The position numbers were made by a program, and so were the translations under genes. From the NCBI GenBank assembly GCA_018654605.1, contig JABILG010000011.1, positions 1 through 45,196 on the forward strand: a stretch of DNA of 45,196 nucleotides, in the 5' to 3' direction. The DNA comes from a bacterium (GTDB taxonomy: Bacteria > Desulfobacterota_D > UBA1144). This document shows positions 1-8,152 of the stretch, in pieces (positions within the stretch are counted from its first letter, which is position 1; each line of letters opens with the position of its first letter). The notes below the pieces were generated by a model. It was given only the letters and a program-made list of their open reading frames with translations, did no database searches and was not told where the DNA came from.

Positions 1-7
1 AATTGAA

Positions 8-158
<151 letters not shown>

Positions 159-170
159 ATGCTTTCTTTT

Positions 171-253
171 TGGGGATAGATGGATTCGAACCACCGTACG
201 CTTGCGCGGTCAGATTTACAGTCTGATGCATTTGTCCACTCTGCCATATCCCC
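171..253 (-). tRNA. tRNA-Tyr (anticodon GUA)
   Basis: This is an 83-nt class II tRNA. The acceptor stem GGGGATA pairs with TATCCCC, the anticodon stem CAGA/UCUG encloses CUGUAAA (anticodon GUA), and a long variable arm (CCGCGCAAGCGU region) is present, as expected for bacterial tRNA-Tyr. The discriminator base is A. It is the second gene of the cluster. Confidence 0.95.
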
Positions 254-260
254 ATTTATA

Positions 261-332
261 AGCTGGCGAAGGGATTTGAACCCCCGACCGGCTGATTACA
301 AATCAGCTGCTCTACCCCTGAGCTACACCAGC
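261..332 (-). tRNA. tRNA-Thr (anticodon UGU)
   Basis: This 72-nt cloverleaf is the first gene of the Thr-Tyr-Gly-Thr cluster. The acceptor stem GCTGGTG pairs with the 3' CGCCAGC, and the anticodon loop UUUGUAA gives UGU. A strong sigma70-type promoter lies immediately upstream. The two Thr isoacceptors (UGU, GGU) bracket the cluster, as in the thrU-tyrU-glyT-thrT arrangement known from E. coli. Confidence 0.95.
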
Positions 333-349
333 ATAAAATATAAAGCCCT

Positions 350-378
350 ATATTAACATGATAGATTATTTGTTTCAA
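350..378 (-). promoter_or_regulatory. Promoter of the tRNA Thr-Tyr-Gly-Thr cluster
   Basis: On the minus strand a -35 TTGAAA (373-378) and a -10 TAATAT (350-355) are separated by exactly 17 bp. The bases after the -10 read AGGGC, a GC-rich discriminator of the type found at stable-RNA promoters that respond to ppGpp. The tRNA begins about 17 nt after the -10, so the leader is short. The spacing and hexamers are seen directly; stringent control is inferred. Confidence 0.7.
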
Positions 379-393
379 TTTTCTTAAGAATTA

Positions 394-831
394 CTAATTA
401 GACATTATAGTTGCAGTTATATCTGCTTGAACTACTAGCTTGTCATTATTGAATGCTTTAGCCGATAGCTTGAATATATTTAGCTTGCTTTTTACTAATA
501 TTGTTTCAATTCTCAACTTATCTCCTGGGAAGGTCGGAGCTTTAAATTTAACATTATTTATTCCTACCAAAGCAGGAGTTAGGCCAAGAAGCTTGCTCTC
601 AAATGATTTATATATAAGAACACCTCCTGCTTGAGCCATTGCTTCAACAATGATTACACCTGGAACGACAGGATTATCGGGAAAGTGCCCCTCGAAGAAG
701 AAAGAGTCCTCATGAAATGTGACATTAGCAGTAATAGATTCTTCAGGAATCAGCTCAACTACTTCATCTACAAAAAGAAAAGGCTCTCTGTGTGGAATAT
801 ATTTCTTAATTTGATCTTTATCAAGAATCAT
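394..831 (-). CDS. fabZ: 3-hydroxyacyl-[ACP] dehydratase FabZ
   Basis: FabZ dehydrates 3-hydroxyacyl-ACP to trans-2-enoyl-ACP in type II fatty-acid synthesis in the cytoplasm. The 145-residue protein is full length for the family. It carries the hot-dog-fold signature: PHREPFLFVDEV near residue 13, catalytic His49 in GHFPDNP and catalytic Glu63 in PGVIIVEAMAQ. Its start lies 4 nt after the ompH stop, so it is cotranscribed with bamA-ompH. In most relatives lpxD sits between ompH and fabZ and lpxA follows; both are absent here, and downstream come only the tRNAs. Recognition is secure from motifs and context. Confidence 0.96.
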   Translation of the reverse strand: MILDKDQIKKYIPHREPFLFVDEVVELIPEESITANVTFHEDSFFFEGHFPDNPVVPGVIIVEAMAQAGGVLIYKSFESKLLGLTPALVGINNVKFKAPTFPGDKLRIETILVKSKLNIFKLSAKAFNNDKLVVQADITATIMSN

Positions 832-835
832 AATC

Positions 836-1372
836 TTATCTATTCATTCTATCTAAGACTTTTGAAGTTATATCCATTGACTCACTTACGTACATCAAAC
901 CAGGAGAAGCTTTAGATATTACTATATCATAACCTAATTGTTCAGCTACGGACTTAACTTCTTTCATGAGCACGCTTAAGATATCTCTTTGGAATTTTCC
1001 GTCAGCAATTTTAACTTCAGCTTGAAAATCTTCACTTTTTCGCTGAAGTTCCTTCATTTTATATGAAAGCTCTTCTGCTTTTTGATCTCTTACTTTGTCA
1101 TCTAGAACTAACTTCTGTTCATTGAACTTGTCTCTCATAGCTCTAACTTGGTCTTCTAGCTTAGCAAGAAGTGCTTGCTTCTTCTCTATACTTTTCTTTG
1201 CACCTTTAATATAATCTTTACCTAAGCTTGATTCCATCAAAACCCTTTGAAAGTCTACAACGGCAATTTTAACACTATCACTATGTGAAGCTCCAGATTC
1301 CTGATGGCCTTCACTAAAGGAATTTGGTGAAGATAATAATAAAACTAATAAAATAATTAAAAATTTATTCAT
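836..1372 (-). CDS. ompH: Periplasmic chaperone OmpH/Skp
   Basis: Skp-family chaperones hold unfolded outer-membrane proteins in the periplasm on their way to the BAM complex. The 178-residue protein starts with a signal peptide (MNKFLIILLVLLLSS, cleavage probably near residue 20). The mature part opens with VKIAVVDFQRVLMESSLGKDY, the conserved beta-strand region. It continues with a long charged alpha-helical stretch (about residues 60-130, rich in K/E/Q) forming the tentacle arms, and ends with a second core segment (AEQLGYDIVISKASPGLMYV). It lies 26 nt downstream of bamA and immediately upstream of fabZ, the usual neighbourhood. Confidence 0.92.
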   Translation of the reverse strand: MNKFLIILLVLLLSSPNSFSEGHQESGASHSDSVKIAVVDFQRVLMESSLGKDYIKGAKKSIEKKQALLAKLEDQVRAMRDKFNEQKLVLDDKVRDQKAEELSYKMKELQRKSEDFQAEVKIADGKFQRDILSVLMKEVKSVAEQLGYDIVISKASPGLMYVSESMDITSKVLDRMNR

Positions 1373-1398
1373 GATATTTCTCCGTACTCTGAATTATA

Positions 1399-3723
1399 CT
1401 AAAAAAGTGATCCGATAGAAAATTGAACTTCATATTTACTTTCACCAGACTTTCTTTTCCCTAAAGGAAACCCAAAGTCAAGTTTCAGTGGACCCATAGG
1501 TGATAACCATCTAAAGCCAAAACCCATATCTTTTTTCATATCGTTTGGATTATAATCTATATTTTCCGTTTCGTCATATGTATTTCCAGCATCAACAAAA
1601 AGTATTCCCCTCAATCCAGTTTCCAAAGCTATAGGAAAGAGATACTCCAAAGTGTTAAAAACATACTTATTCCCACCTATTCTGACAAAGTTGCCTGTGG
1701 AAAGTAGTCTTCTGGGAGACACTCTAGAAGCTTTAAATCCTCGAAGATTATTAGGGCCTCCGAGATAATATCTTTCTCCAACGATAATCCTATTTCCAAT
1801 CTCTCTAAAATCTACAAAACCGCCGTCAATCTTATATGCTAAAGTATGATTTCTTTTTATTGAATAGTACTTCTTAAAACTTGAACTATATTTTGTATAA
1901 TATAAATCTGCACCAAAAACTTCATTAGACTCTTCTACATTGAAATTCGCACTAATGCCTTTACTAGGATTAACAAAGTTATCTCTAGTGTCATATGTAA
2001 CTCCTAATGCCAGAGAACTTATTTCATCAGTACCTTCCTCAAAAACCTCACTAGCAGCCAATTTTAATCGATCGATTCTTATACTTTCATACCTATATCG
2101 TAAATTTATAAAACTCCAATTACTAATTGCCTTACCAAATCTTAGCTTTCCACCATATGAATTACGGTCAAAGTCTACATACTGATATTCACTGTTAAAA
2201 ACTTGAAATCCAAAAGTATAGCTTGTATCTAGAAAGTAGGGGTCACTATAGTCAACAGAGAAGTTTTTACTTAAACCCCCCACTGTAGCCGAAGTGCTTA
2301 ACTGTTTTCCATACCCAAAAAGATTAGATTCTTGAATCTGTATTCCAAGTAATAATTTTTCTGACGAGCTATAGCCACCAGCAATACTAAAGAAGCCCGT
2401 AGCTTTTTCTACTACATCTACATTTAAATCTAAGTATTTTTCTTTATTTTCTACTGGTACTTCTGAAATCTCCACTGTTTCAAAGAAACCACGTCGATTA
2501 ATGCGTTGCTTTGAGGCTTTTATTTTTGATGCTGAATAGTCATCATTCTCGTTTACTAAAACCTGCCTTCTTATTACCTTGTCTCTTGTTCTAGTGTTTC
2601 CAGAAATATTTATCAAATTAACCTTAAACTTCTCACCTTTTTCTATCACGAATTCGATTTTAACCTTATCGTTTGATTTATCTTTCATTATATTGGGACT
2701 AATGTTAGCAAAAGCGTATGACTTGTCGCCATAAATCGTATTTAGCTTCTCGATGTCTTCTGTTAATTTGCCAGTACTAAAAAAATCATCTTTCTTTAAT
2801 TGCAAAGAGTCCTTTAAAACTTTTTCGTCTTCAATTAGATCACCTTTAATTGCAATAGACTTTGTGCGATATCTAATTCCCTGGCTTACCTTAAAAACTA
2901 CTCTATATCCATCCTTACCTTCATCATAAGTAACTTTTGGCTTATCAGTCCTTATGTCTAAGAAACCCTTATTTAAAAAGAACTGTTTAACATTTTGCTC
3001 ATCCATATCTACAAGTTCAAGGCTCAATCTTCCTCTGCCTGTTATTGGTGACCAAACCCATCTAACTTTAGTTTCGATTGACTTTAGGAGCTCCTTTTTA
3101 AAAGCCTCATCAACTCCAATGAAGTCAATTCCTTTTACATACCCTCTTTTACCTTCCTTAATTGAAATAACATATTCAATTTTACTTTCACCTATTGGAA
3201 AGATAGCATCTTCAACAACAACGTTGTTAAATCCTTTATAGAAATAAAACTGTTCAACTATCTTCTTTGATATATCTAATTGTCTTCTACTTATAATTTT
3301 CCCAATAGAAAGGTTCAAAGGCTCAGATAAATCTTTAACTGAGACTTCATCGTTGCCTTTTATTGTAAAACTTGCTAGTATAGGGTTTTCTTCAAACCTT
3401 ATTATAAGGACTAGCTCTTTATCAATCTTTTTAATTACGGCATCAATTCTATAAAAATAATTAGTCCCATATAAGGCCTTGATGCCTTCCTTAAGATCTT
3501 CATTCTTAAAAACATCTCCCGATTTAAGCGAAAAAACTTCTTGAATCTTATCTAATAATATTATTTTATTTCCATAGAACTCTACTTTATCTAAAGTAGA
3601 ACCTTCATACGAAATATTTTGCTCAGAATTGAAACTTACTGAATTCACAGACTCGCTTCTTGAAGGACCAAGAGGCGTTAAAAAAACGAAGGAAATTATA
3701 ATAAAATATAAAATTTTTCTCAT
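1399..3723 (-). CDS. bamA: Outer-membrane protein assembly factor BamA
   Basis: BamA is the Omp85-family core of the outer-membrane beta-barrel assembly machine. The start chosen is the ATG at 3723, which is preceded by AGGAG and overlaps the lolD terminator region; an in-frame GTG at 3735 lies inside the lolD coding end and is less likely. The 774-residue protein has a signal peptide (RKILYFIIISFVFLTP), five POTRA-like repeats over about residues 40-420, and a C-terminal 16-strand barrel. The barrel contains the loop-6 motif LRGF within YLGGPNNLRGFKASR and ends in a terminal Phe (SIGSLF). It sits between lolD and ompH in an envelope-biogenesis operon. Confidence 0.96.
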   Translation of the reverse strand: MRKILYFIIISFVFLTPLGPSRSESVNSVSFNSEQNISYEGSTLDKVEFYGNKIILLDKIQEVFSLKSGDVFKNEDLKEGIKALYGTNYFYRIDAVIKKIDKELVLIIRFEENPILASFTIKGNDEVSVKDLSEPLNLSIGKIISRRQLDISKKIVEQFYFYKGFNNVVVEDAIFPIGESKIEYVISIKEGKRGYVKGIDFIGVDEAFKKELLKSIETKVRWVWSPITGRGRLSLELVDMDEQNVKQFFLNKGFLDIRTDKPKVTYDEGKDGYRVVFKVSQGIRYRTKSIAIKGDLIEDEKVLKDSLQLKKDDFFSTGKLTEDIEKLNTIYGDKSYAFANISPNIMKDKSNDKVKIEFVIEKGEKFKVNLINISGNTRTRDKVIRRQVLVNENDDYSASKIKASKQRINRRGFFETVEISEVPVENKEKYLDLNVDVVEKATGFFSIAGGYSSSEKLLLGIQIQESNLFGYGKQLSTSATVGGLSKNFSVDYSDPYFLDTSYTFGFQVFNSEYQYVDFDRNSYGGKLRFGKAISNWSFINLRYRYESIRIDRLKLAASEVFEEGTDEISSLALGVTYDTRDNFVNPSKGISANFNVEESNEVFGADLYYTKYSSSFKKYYSIKRNHTLAYKIDGGFVDFREIGNRIIVGERYYLGGPNNLRGFKASRVSPRRLLSTGNFVRIGGNKYVFNTLEYLFPIALETGLRGILFVDAGNTYDETENIDYNPNDMKKDMGFGFRWLSPMGPLKLDFGFPLGKRKSGESKYEVQFSIGSLF

Positions 3724-3724
3724 G

Positions 3725-4378
3725 TTACTCCTCACTCAGATTTCCATCTTCGATTCTCAAAATTAAATTAGTCTTATTGTAAATATTATCATCATGAGTA
3801 GCGATTATTATAGTTGTTTTATTTTGCTCATTCAAATTACATAATATATCGATCATATTTAAAGCATTTTCTTTATCTAGATTTGAAGTTGGCTCATCAG
3901 CTACTAATACTGTAGGATTCAATATCAAAGCTCTTGCTAAAAGAACTCTTTGTTTTTCACCTGAGGATAAAGAGCTAACCTCGTTTTTCATGATATTATC
4001 AATTTTAAGCTTCTCTATTAGACTATCATAATAATCATTATTCAAATTTAAATCAGAAATAATAGTTGGCAAAAGAATATTGTCTTTAATATCAAGATTT
4101 GGTAAAAGATGAGAAAATGTAGACATTATACCAACACTTTTTCTGAAACTTCTTATTTTGCTAGTGCTATTTAAGATATCCTCAATATTCTCTTCATTAA
4201 ACCTGTATGTTCCTGATGATTTCATTGATATTGATAATATTATATTTAATAAAGTAGTTTTTCCTGAACCTGAAGGTCCTACTACAGAGACAAAGTCTCC
4301 TTTATTTATATTAATATTTAGGTTCTTCAATATCTCTTTATCGTCAATTACTTTAAATAAGTTTCTTATTTTAATCAT
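3725..4378 (-). CDS. lolD: Lipoprotein-releasing ABC transporter ATPase LolD
   Basis: This ATPase powers LolCDE extraction of lipoproteins from the inner membrane. Visible motifs in 217 residues are Walker A GPSGSGKT (34-41), signature LSSGEKQR (137-144), Walker B VLVADEPT (about 157-164), D-loop SNLD and an H-loop His in ATHDD. The region matching the LolD Q-loop reads GIMSTFSHLLP, so the usual Gln is Thr87 (codon ACA). It lies 5 nt after lolC and its stop is 1 nt from the bamA start. It belongs to the MacB/LolD/FtsE ABC subfamily; lolC next door makes LolD the best name. Confidence 0.92.
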   Translation of the reverse strand: MIKIRNLFKVIDDKEILKNLNININKGDFVSVVGPSGSGKTTLLNIILSISMKSSGTYRFNEENIEDILNSTSKIRSFRKSVGIMSTFSHLLPNLDIKDNILLPTIISDLNLNNDYYDSLIEKLKIDNIMKNEVSSLSSGEKQRVLLARALILNPTVLVADEPTSNLDKENALNMIDILCNLNEQNKTTIIIATHDDNIYNKTNLILRIEDGNLSEE

Positions 4379-4383
4379 AACTT

Positions 4384-5544
4384 TTAATATTTTCTCCTAA
4401 TTAAGGATTCTAAATCTTTATTTAAAATTAAATAGGACGGAATAAAAGAAGAAAGCAGTACCGCAATTAAAGAAAATAAACTAATGTATATGAAGTACTC
4501 AATTGAATAGAGAATTGGAAATCCTTCAATCTGATAAAAAGAAATATCAATAGCAAGGCTATCTACTACTCCAGTGTTGATTATTATATAAATTGTAATC
4601 CCCGATAGGATGCAGCCTATGAGAGTCCCAACTAAACCTAAGAATAATCCAACGAGAGTAAAAACTGTAACAAGATTCTTTTTAGATGCGCCAAGAAGAG
4701 TTAAGGTTCCAATTTCATTTTTCTTCTCAACAATAAAGCTAACGATATTGGAATAAATATTTGTAGCTGAAAGTATTATTAAGAACATTAAGAACATTGA
4801 AATTGATAATCTTTCTAGTTTCATTAAACTAAAAAAGCTACTATTCATTGTTTGCCAATCTATCACCTTAAATTTAAGGCTTGGGTAGGCAAGGACTATT
4901 TGTTTAGATATTTCTTTAGACCTATAAGGTTCCTCAAGATTTATCTCTATAAAGGTTCCCCTTGTTAATCCTAATAGATCTTTATGTTTATTGTTTATAT
5001 AAATTCTATCAATTTGGCCCAACTTAGAATCGTCAATAGCTGCAATATAAAGTTTAACTTTCTTAATATCTAGCTTCTTATTTGAAAAGTTAGCCGCCAT
5101 AATTTCTATTTTTGAATTCTTTTGTAGTCCAAATTTAATTGCAAAATCTTTACCTATAAGAATTGGGTAATAATCTTTCCTAATTCTTGCTATGTTCATC
5201 AAAGGGTCCGCAGAATCTTCGAACCCTTTAACTTGTATCAGGTTAAAATTATTTCTTGCTAAAAGTGCAGCATAATCTTCAGATGTTCTTTCTGTAGACT
5301 TTATACCTTCAATATTTTTAAGATTTAAATCTTCTTCTGTCTTAATTATTATATGAGGGAAACTTCTTAGAATTTTATCCTTAACCTTTACCTCAAATCC
5401 TTTCATAACTGAAAGCACTATTATCAGAGAAAAGACAGATACTGCAATGGAAAATATAGATATTCTGCCTGGAACTGAATTATTTCTTTCTTTAAAAAAA
5501 TTTTTAATATAATTTAGGGTTATAAGTAAAATAAATTTATTCAT
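4384..5544 (-). CDS. lolC: Lipoprotein-releasing permease LolC/LolE
   Basis: This is the membrane subunit of the lipoprotein-releasing ABC transporter. In 386 residues there is an N-terminal membrane segment (about 27-47, ISIFSIAVSVFSLIIVLSVM), a large periplasmic domain (about 50-245), then three C-terminal helices with the FtsX-like fold. The LMKLERLSISMFLMFLI and KKNEIGTLTLLGASKKNLV stretches are typical of LolC/E, the latter being the cytoplasmic coupling helix. The start codon overlaps the lysS stop by 8 nt, indicating translational coupling. Only one permease gene is present, so the complex may be homodimeric, as in other bacteria lacking separate LolC and LolE. Confidence 0.92.
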   Translation of the reverse strand: MNKFILLITLNYIKNFFKERNNSVPGRISIFSIAVSVFSLIIVLSVMKGFEVKVKDKILRSFPHIIIKTEEDLNLKNIEGIKSTERTSEDYAALLARNNFNLIQVKGFEDSADPLMNIARIRKDYYPILIGKDFAIKFGLQKNSKIEIMAANFSNKKLDIKKVKLYIAAIDDSKLGQIDRIYINNKHKDLLGLTRGTFIEINLEEPYRSKEISKQIVLAYPSLKFKVIDWQTMNSSFFSLMKLERLSISMFLMFLIILSATNIYSNIVSFIVEKKNEIGTLTLLGASKKNLVTVFTLVGLFLGLVGTLIGCILSGITIYIIINTGVVDSLAIDISFYQIEGFPILYSIEYFIYISLFSLIAVLLSSFIPSYLILNKDLESLIRRKY

Positions 5545-7006
5545 TTCTCATATGTGGAAAAAGTATGACTTCTCGAATAGACGCACTATCAGTCAAGAGC
5601 ATTACAAGCCTGTCGATTCCCAACCCAGCGCCTGCTGTAGGCGGCATTCCGTAACCTAAAGCGTTGATATAATCCTCATCCATATCATTCGCTTCATCAT
5701 CACCCCTAGATTTTAATTCTAGTTGCTTGTTAAATCTTTCCAATTGGTCTTCGGGGTCATTAAGCTCGGAGAAAGCATTAGCAATCTCTTTTTCATTAAT
5801 AAAAAGCTCGAACCTGTCAGCGATCATAGGATTATCATTGCTTCTTCTTGCTAGAGGTGAAACGTCTATAGGAAAACCGAAAACAAAAACTGGATCCAAG
5901 ACTCCTTTTAAATATTTTTGCTCAAAAATCTCAACTATAGCTTTTCCTGGGACATTAAAATGATTAATCTTCATCTTGTCTGCTTCAGAAAGAATTTTAT
6001 CCGGATTATTTAGGACATCATACCCCATAGATTCTGATAACCACTCAATCATATTGACTCTTTTCCATGGTCCATTAAAATTGATTTCATTATCTTGATA
6101 AATAATCCTTTCATTTTTTGAGAACAACCTTACACAACTTATAATCAGCTCCTCTAAAAGATCCATCATTTTTTCATAATCTGAGTAGGCCTCATATAGC
6201 TCAATCATCGTAAACTCTGGATTATGCTGAGTGGATATACCTTCATTTCTAAAATTTCGTCCTATTTCAAAAACTTTCTCCATTCCGCCAACCACAAGTC
6301 TTTTCAAATGCAGCTCGGGAGCAATCCTCAATGTAAGATCCATATCCAAGGTATTGTGATGAGTCTTAAATGGCCTGGCGGCCGCACCCCCTGCGATTGT
6401 ATGAAGGATTGGTGTCTCAACCTCTAAAAAGTTCTTCATAATAAGAAAATTTCTTATCTCGGCAACAATCTTTGAACGAGACAAAAATATCCCTTTAACG
6501 TTATTATTTGCAATTAGATCAACGTATCTCTGACGATATCTAGTCTCAACATTTGTAAGACCATGCCATTTCTCAGGCAAGGTATTTATTGATTTTGTTA
6601 AAAGTTGAAGATGATTAGCCTCTAAAGATAATTCCTCTGTCCTAGTAAAAAAAGCGTGTCCTTGAATTCCAACAAAATCTCCAACATCAACATATTTTTT
6701 AAAGAAATCCATTTTCTCCTTGCCAACAGAATCGTTAGATATAAAAATTTGGATTTTATGCATATTATCAATAATCTTAATAAATGCAGATTTACCAAAA
6801 CTTCTTATTGCGGTAACTCTTCCAGCAATTTTGAAAATTAAGTTATCTGGCTTAAATGAGCTAGGACTTGTTCCTGAGTACTTTGAAAGGATATCCTCAA
6901 CTGAATTTTCTCTGTCGTATTTATTAGAAAAAGGATCTATCCCCATGTCTCTAAGAGATCTAATCTTTTCTTTTCTTTTTTCTATGTATTGATTGTCATT
7001 ACTCAT
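5537..7006 (-). CDS. lysS: Lysyl-tRNA synthetase, class II
   Basis: LysRS charges tRNA-Lys with lysine. The 489-residue protein has an N-terminal OB-fold anticodon-binding domain (about 50-150, IAGRVTAIRSFGKSAFIKI). The class II catalytic core follows: motif 1 near TRYRQRYVDLI, motif 2 in IGRNFRNEGISTQHNPEFTM, and motif 3 GAGLGIDRLVMLL at the C terminus. The length is typical. The start overlaps the upstream MFS gene by 8 nt with GGAA placed as a ribosome site inside the MFS end, so the genes are coupled. Placement just before lolC-lolD-bamA is a known deltaproteobacterial-type order. Confidence 0.97.
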   Translation of the reverse strand: MSNDNQYIEKRKEKIRSLRDMGIDPFSNKYDRENSVEDILSKYSGTSPSSFKPDNLIFKIAGRVTAIRSFGKSAFIKIIDNMHKIQIFISNDSVGKEKMDFFKKYVDVGDFVGIQGHAFFTRTEELSLEANHLQLLTKSINTLPEKWHGLTNVETRYRQRYVDLIANNNVKGIFLSRSKIVAEIRNFLIMKNFLEVETPILHTIAGGAAARPFKTHHNTLDMDLTLRIAPELHLKRLVVGGMEKVFEIGRNFRNEGISTQHNPEFTMIELYEAYSDYEKMMDLLEELIISCVRLFSKNERIIYQDNEINFNGPWKRVNMIEWLSESMGYDVLNNPDKILSEADKMKINHFNVPGKAIVEIFEQKYLKGVLDPVFVFGFPIDVSPLARRSNDNPMIADRFELFINEKEIANAFSELNDPEDQLERFNKQLELKSRGDDEANDMDEDYINALGYGMPPTAGAGLGIDRLVMLLTDSASIREVILFPHMRNE

Positions 7007-8147
7007 AAGATATTTCCTTTTCTAATAGTTTCATAAAATAGTAGAAACCTAAAGTTACTATTATACTACAAGATAGAAACATAACTTTAAAACTATAAGT
7101 TTCTGCAATTAATCCATATATTACAGAAAATATCATCCCACCAGAAGTAAAAGAAACGCTGCAAATGGAGAAGGCTTTTGATTTATTACTTATATCGCTA
7201 AACCTCAAAGCCAAAGTATAAATTGATGGATACACTAACGCATGAGAGACTCCAAAAAGAAGCCCGGCAATCATAACTCCTATAAAATTAGAGGATACCC
7301 CTAGGACCCCTATTGAAATTCCGTAAAAGATTAACGCGGGCTTGCAAAAAGTAACTTGTCCATATTTATCAGGTAACCATCCAAAGAATATTCTCATTAT
7401 TAAAGCAATAATTGTATAGGATAGGAAGAAAATAGTTATAGGCACGACGCTAATAGACTTACTAAATACAGCAGTAAAATTTAAACAAGTTAAAAAAGAC
7501 CCGCCAACTAAAAACATTATTAAGCAAATTAATTTTAATTTTTTATTTTCCAGTAGCTCTAAAAAATTTTTTTCATTACTTATCTGACTCGATTTAGAAT
7601 AATCAACTCTAATAATAAAAATAATTATCACTGATATTAAACTTGCTAGAGCTGTAGATATAAAAAAAGATTCATATGACAGCAAGTTTATTATTTCAAT
7701 TGAGACAGTAGGGGCTAGAGCATGGTTAATAATTGCAAAAATTCCAAAGAACCCTAAGGCTTGAGTTTGATTCTGCTCTAGTGTGTTCTCTGCAATTAAT
7801 GTACCCGCTGAAACAAAGAACAAGGAAAAAGCGCATCCTTGTAAAAACCTAAGAATTAAATATGAATAATATATAGAATCAAAATATATAAAAAGTAAAT
7901 TAGTTAACGCTAAAAGCAGCGCTCCTGACATTAAAAGATATTTTTTTTTATATTTGTCGCCCAATATCCCTGAAATTGGAGTTACTAAGAGTGTGCTAAT
8001 ACCTGCCATCGACATTATCAGTCCTATATCAAACTCTGAACCACCTAGTGAGATTATTCTTATAGGTAAGACTAAAAAAGCATGATAAGCATAAAAGAAG
8101 AAGAATGCAGAAAGAGTTATCAGTATAATATTTTTTGAAAATTTCAA
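6999..8147 (-). CDS. Major facilitator superfamily transporter
   Basis: This 382-residue protein has about twelve hydrophobic helices in two six-helix halves. The loop between helices 2 and 3 reads ISGILGDKYKKKYLLMSG, the MFS motif A (G-x-L-x-D-x-x-x-x-k). A degenerate copy follows in the second half (FFGWLPDKYGQVTF). The overall look is of a drug/sugar-efflux (DHA1/YajR-like) permease, but the substrate cannot be read from the sequence. It starts 5 nt after pyrC and overlaps lysS by 8 nt, so it rides in the housekeeping operon. Confidence 0.85.
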   Translation of the reverse strand: MKFSKNIILITLSAFFFFYAYHAFLVLPIRIISLGGSEFDIGLIMSMAGISTLLVTPISGILGDKYKKKYLLMSGALLLALTNLLFIYFDSIYYSYLILRFLQGCAFSLFFVSAGTLIAENTLEQNQTQALGFFGIFAIINHALAPTVSIEIINLLSYESFFISTALASLISVIIIFIIRVDYSKSSQISNEKNFLELLENKKLKLICLIMFLVGGSFLTCLNFTAVFSKSISVVPITIFFLSYTIIALIMRIFFGWLPDKYGQVTFCKPALIFYGISIGVLGVSSNFIGVMIAGLLFGVSHALVYPSIYTLALRFSDISNKSKAFSICSVSFTSGGMIFSVIYGLIAETYSFKVMFLSCSIIVTLGFYYFMKLLEKEISYE

Positions 8148-8152
8148 TTTAT

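Noticed and set aside
2954-3241. Open frames antisense to bamA and similar antisense frames in ligA, rel and fabZ
   Set aside because: They lie wholly opposite strongly conserved genes, have no ribosome site and show no domain-like sequence; they are frame shadows.
3724-3735. Longer bamA start at a GTG inside the lolD end
   Set aside because: The ATG at 3723 has AGGAG at proper spacing and leads directly into the signal peptide; the GTG version only adds four residues.
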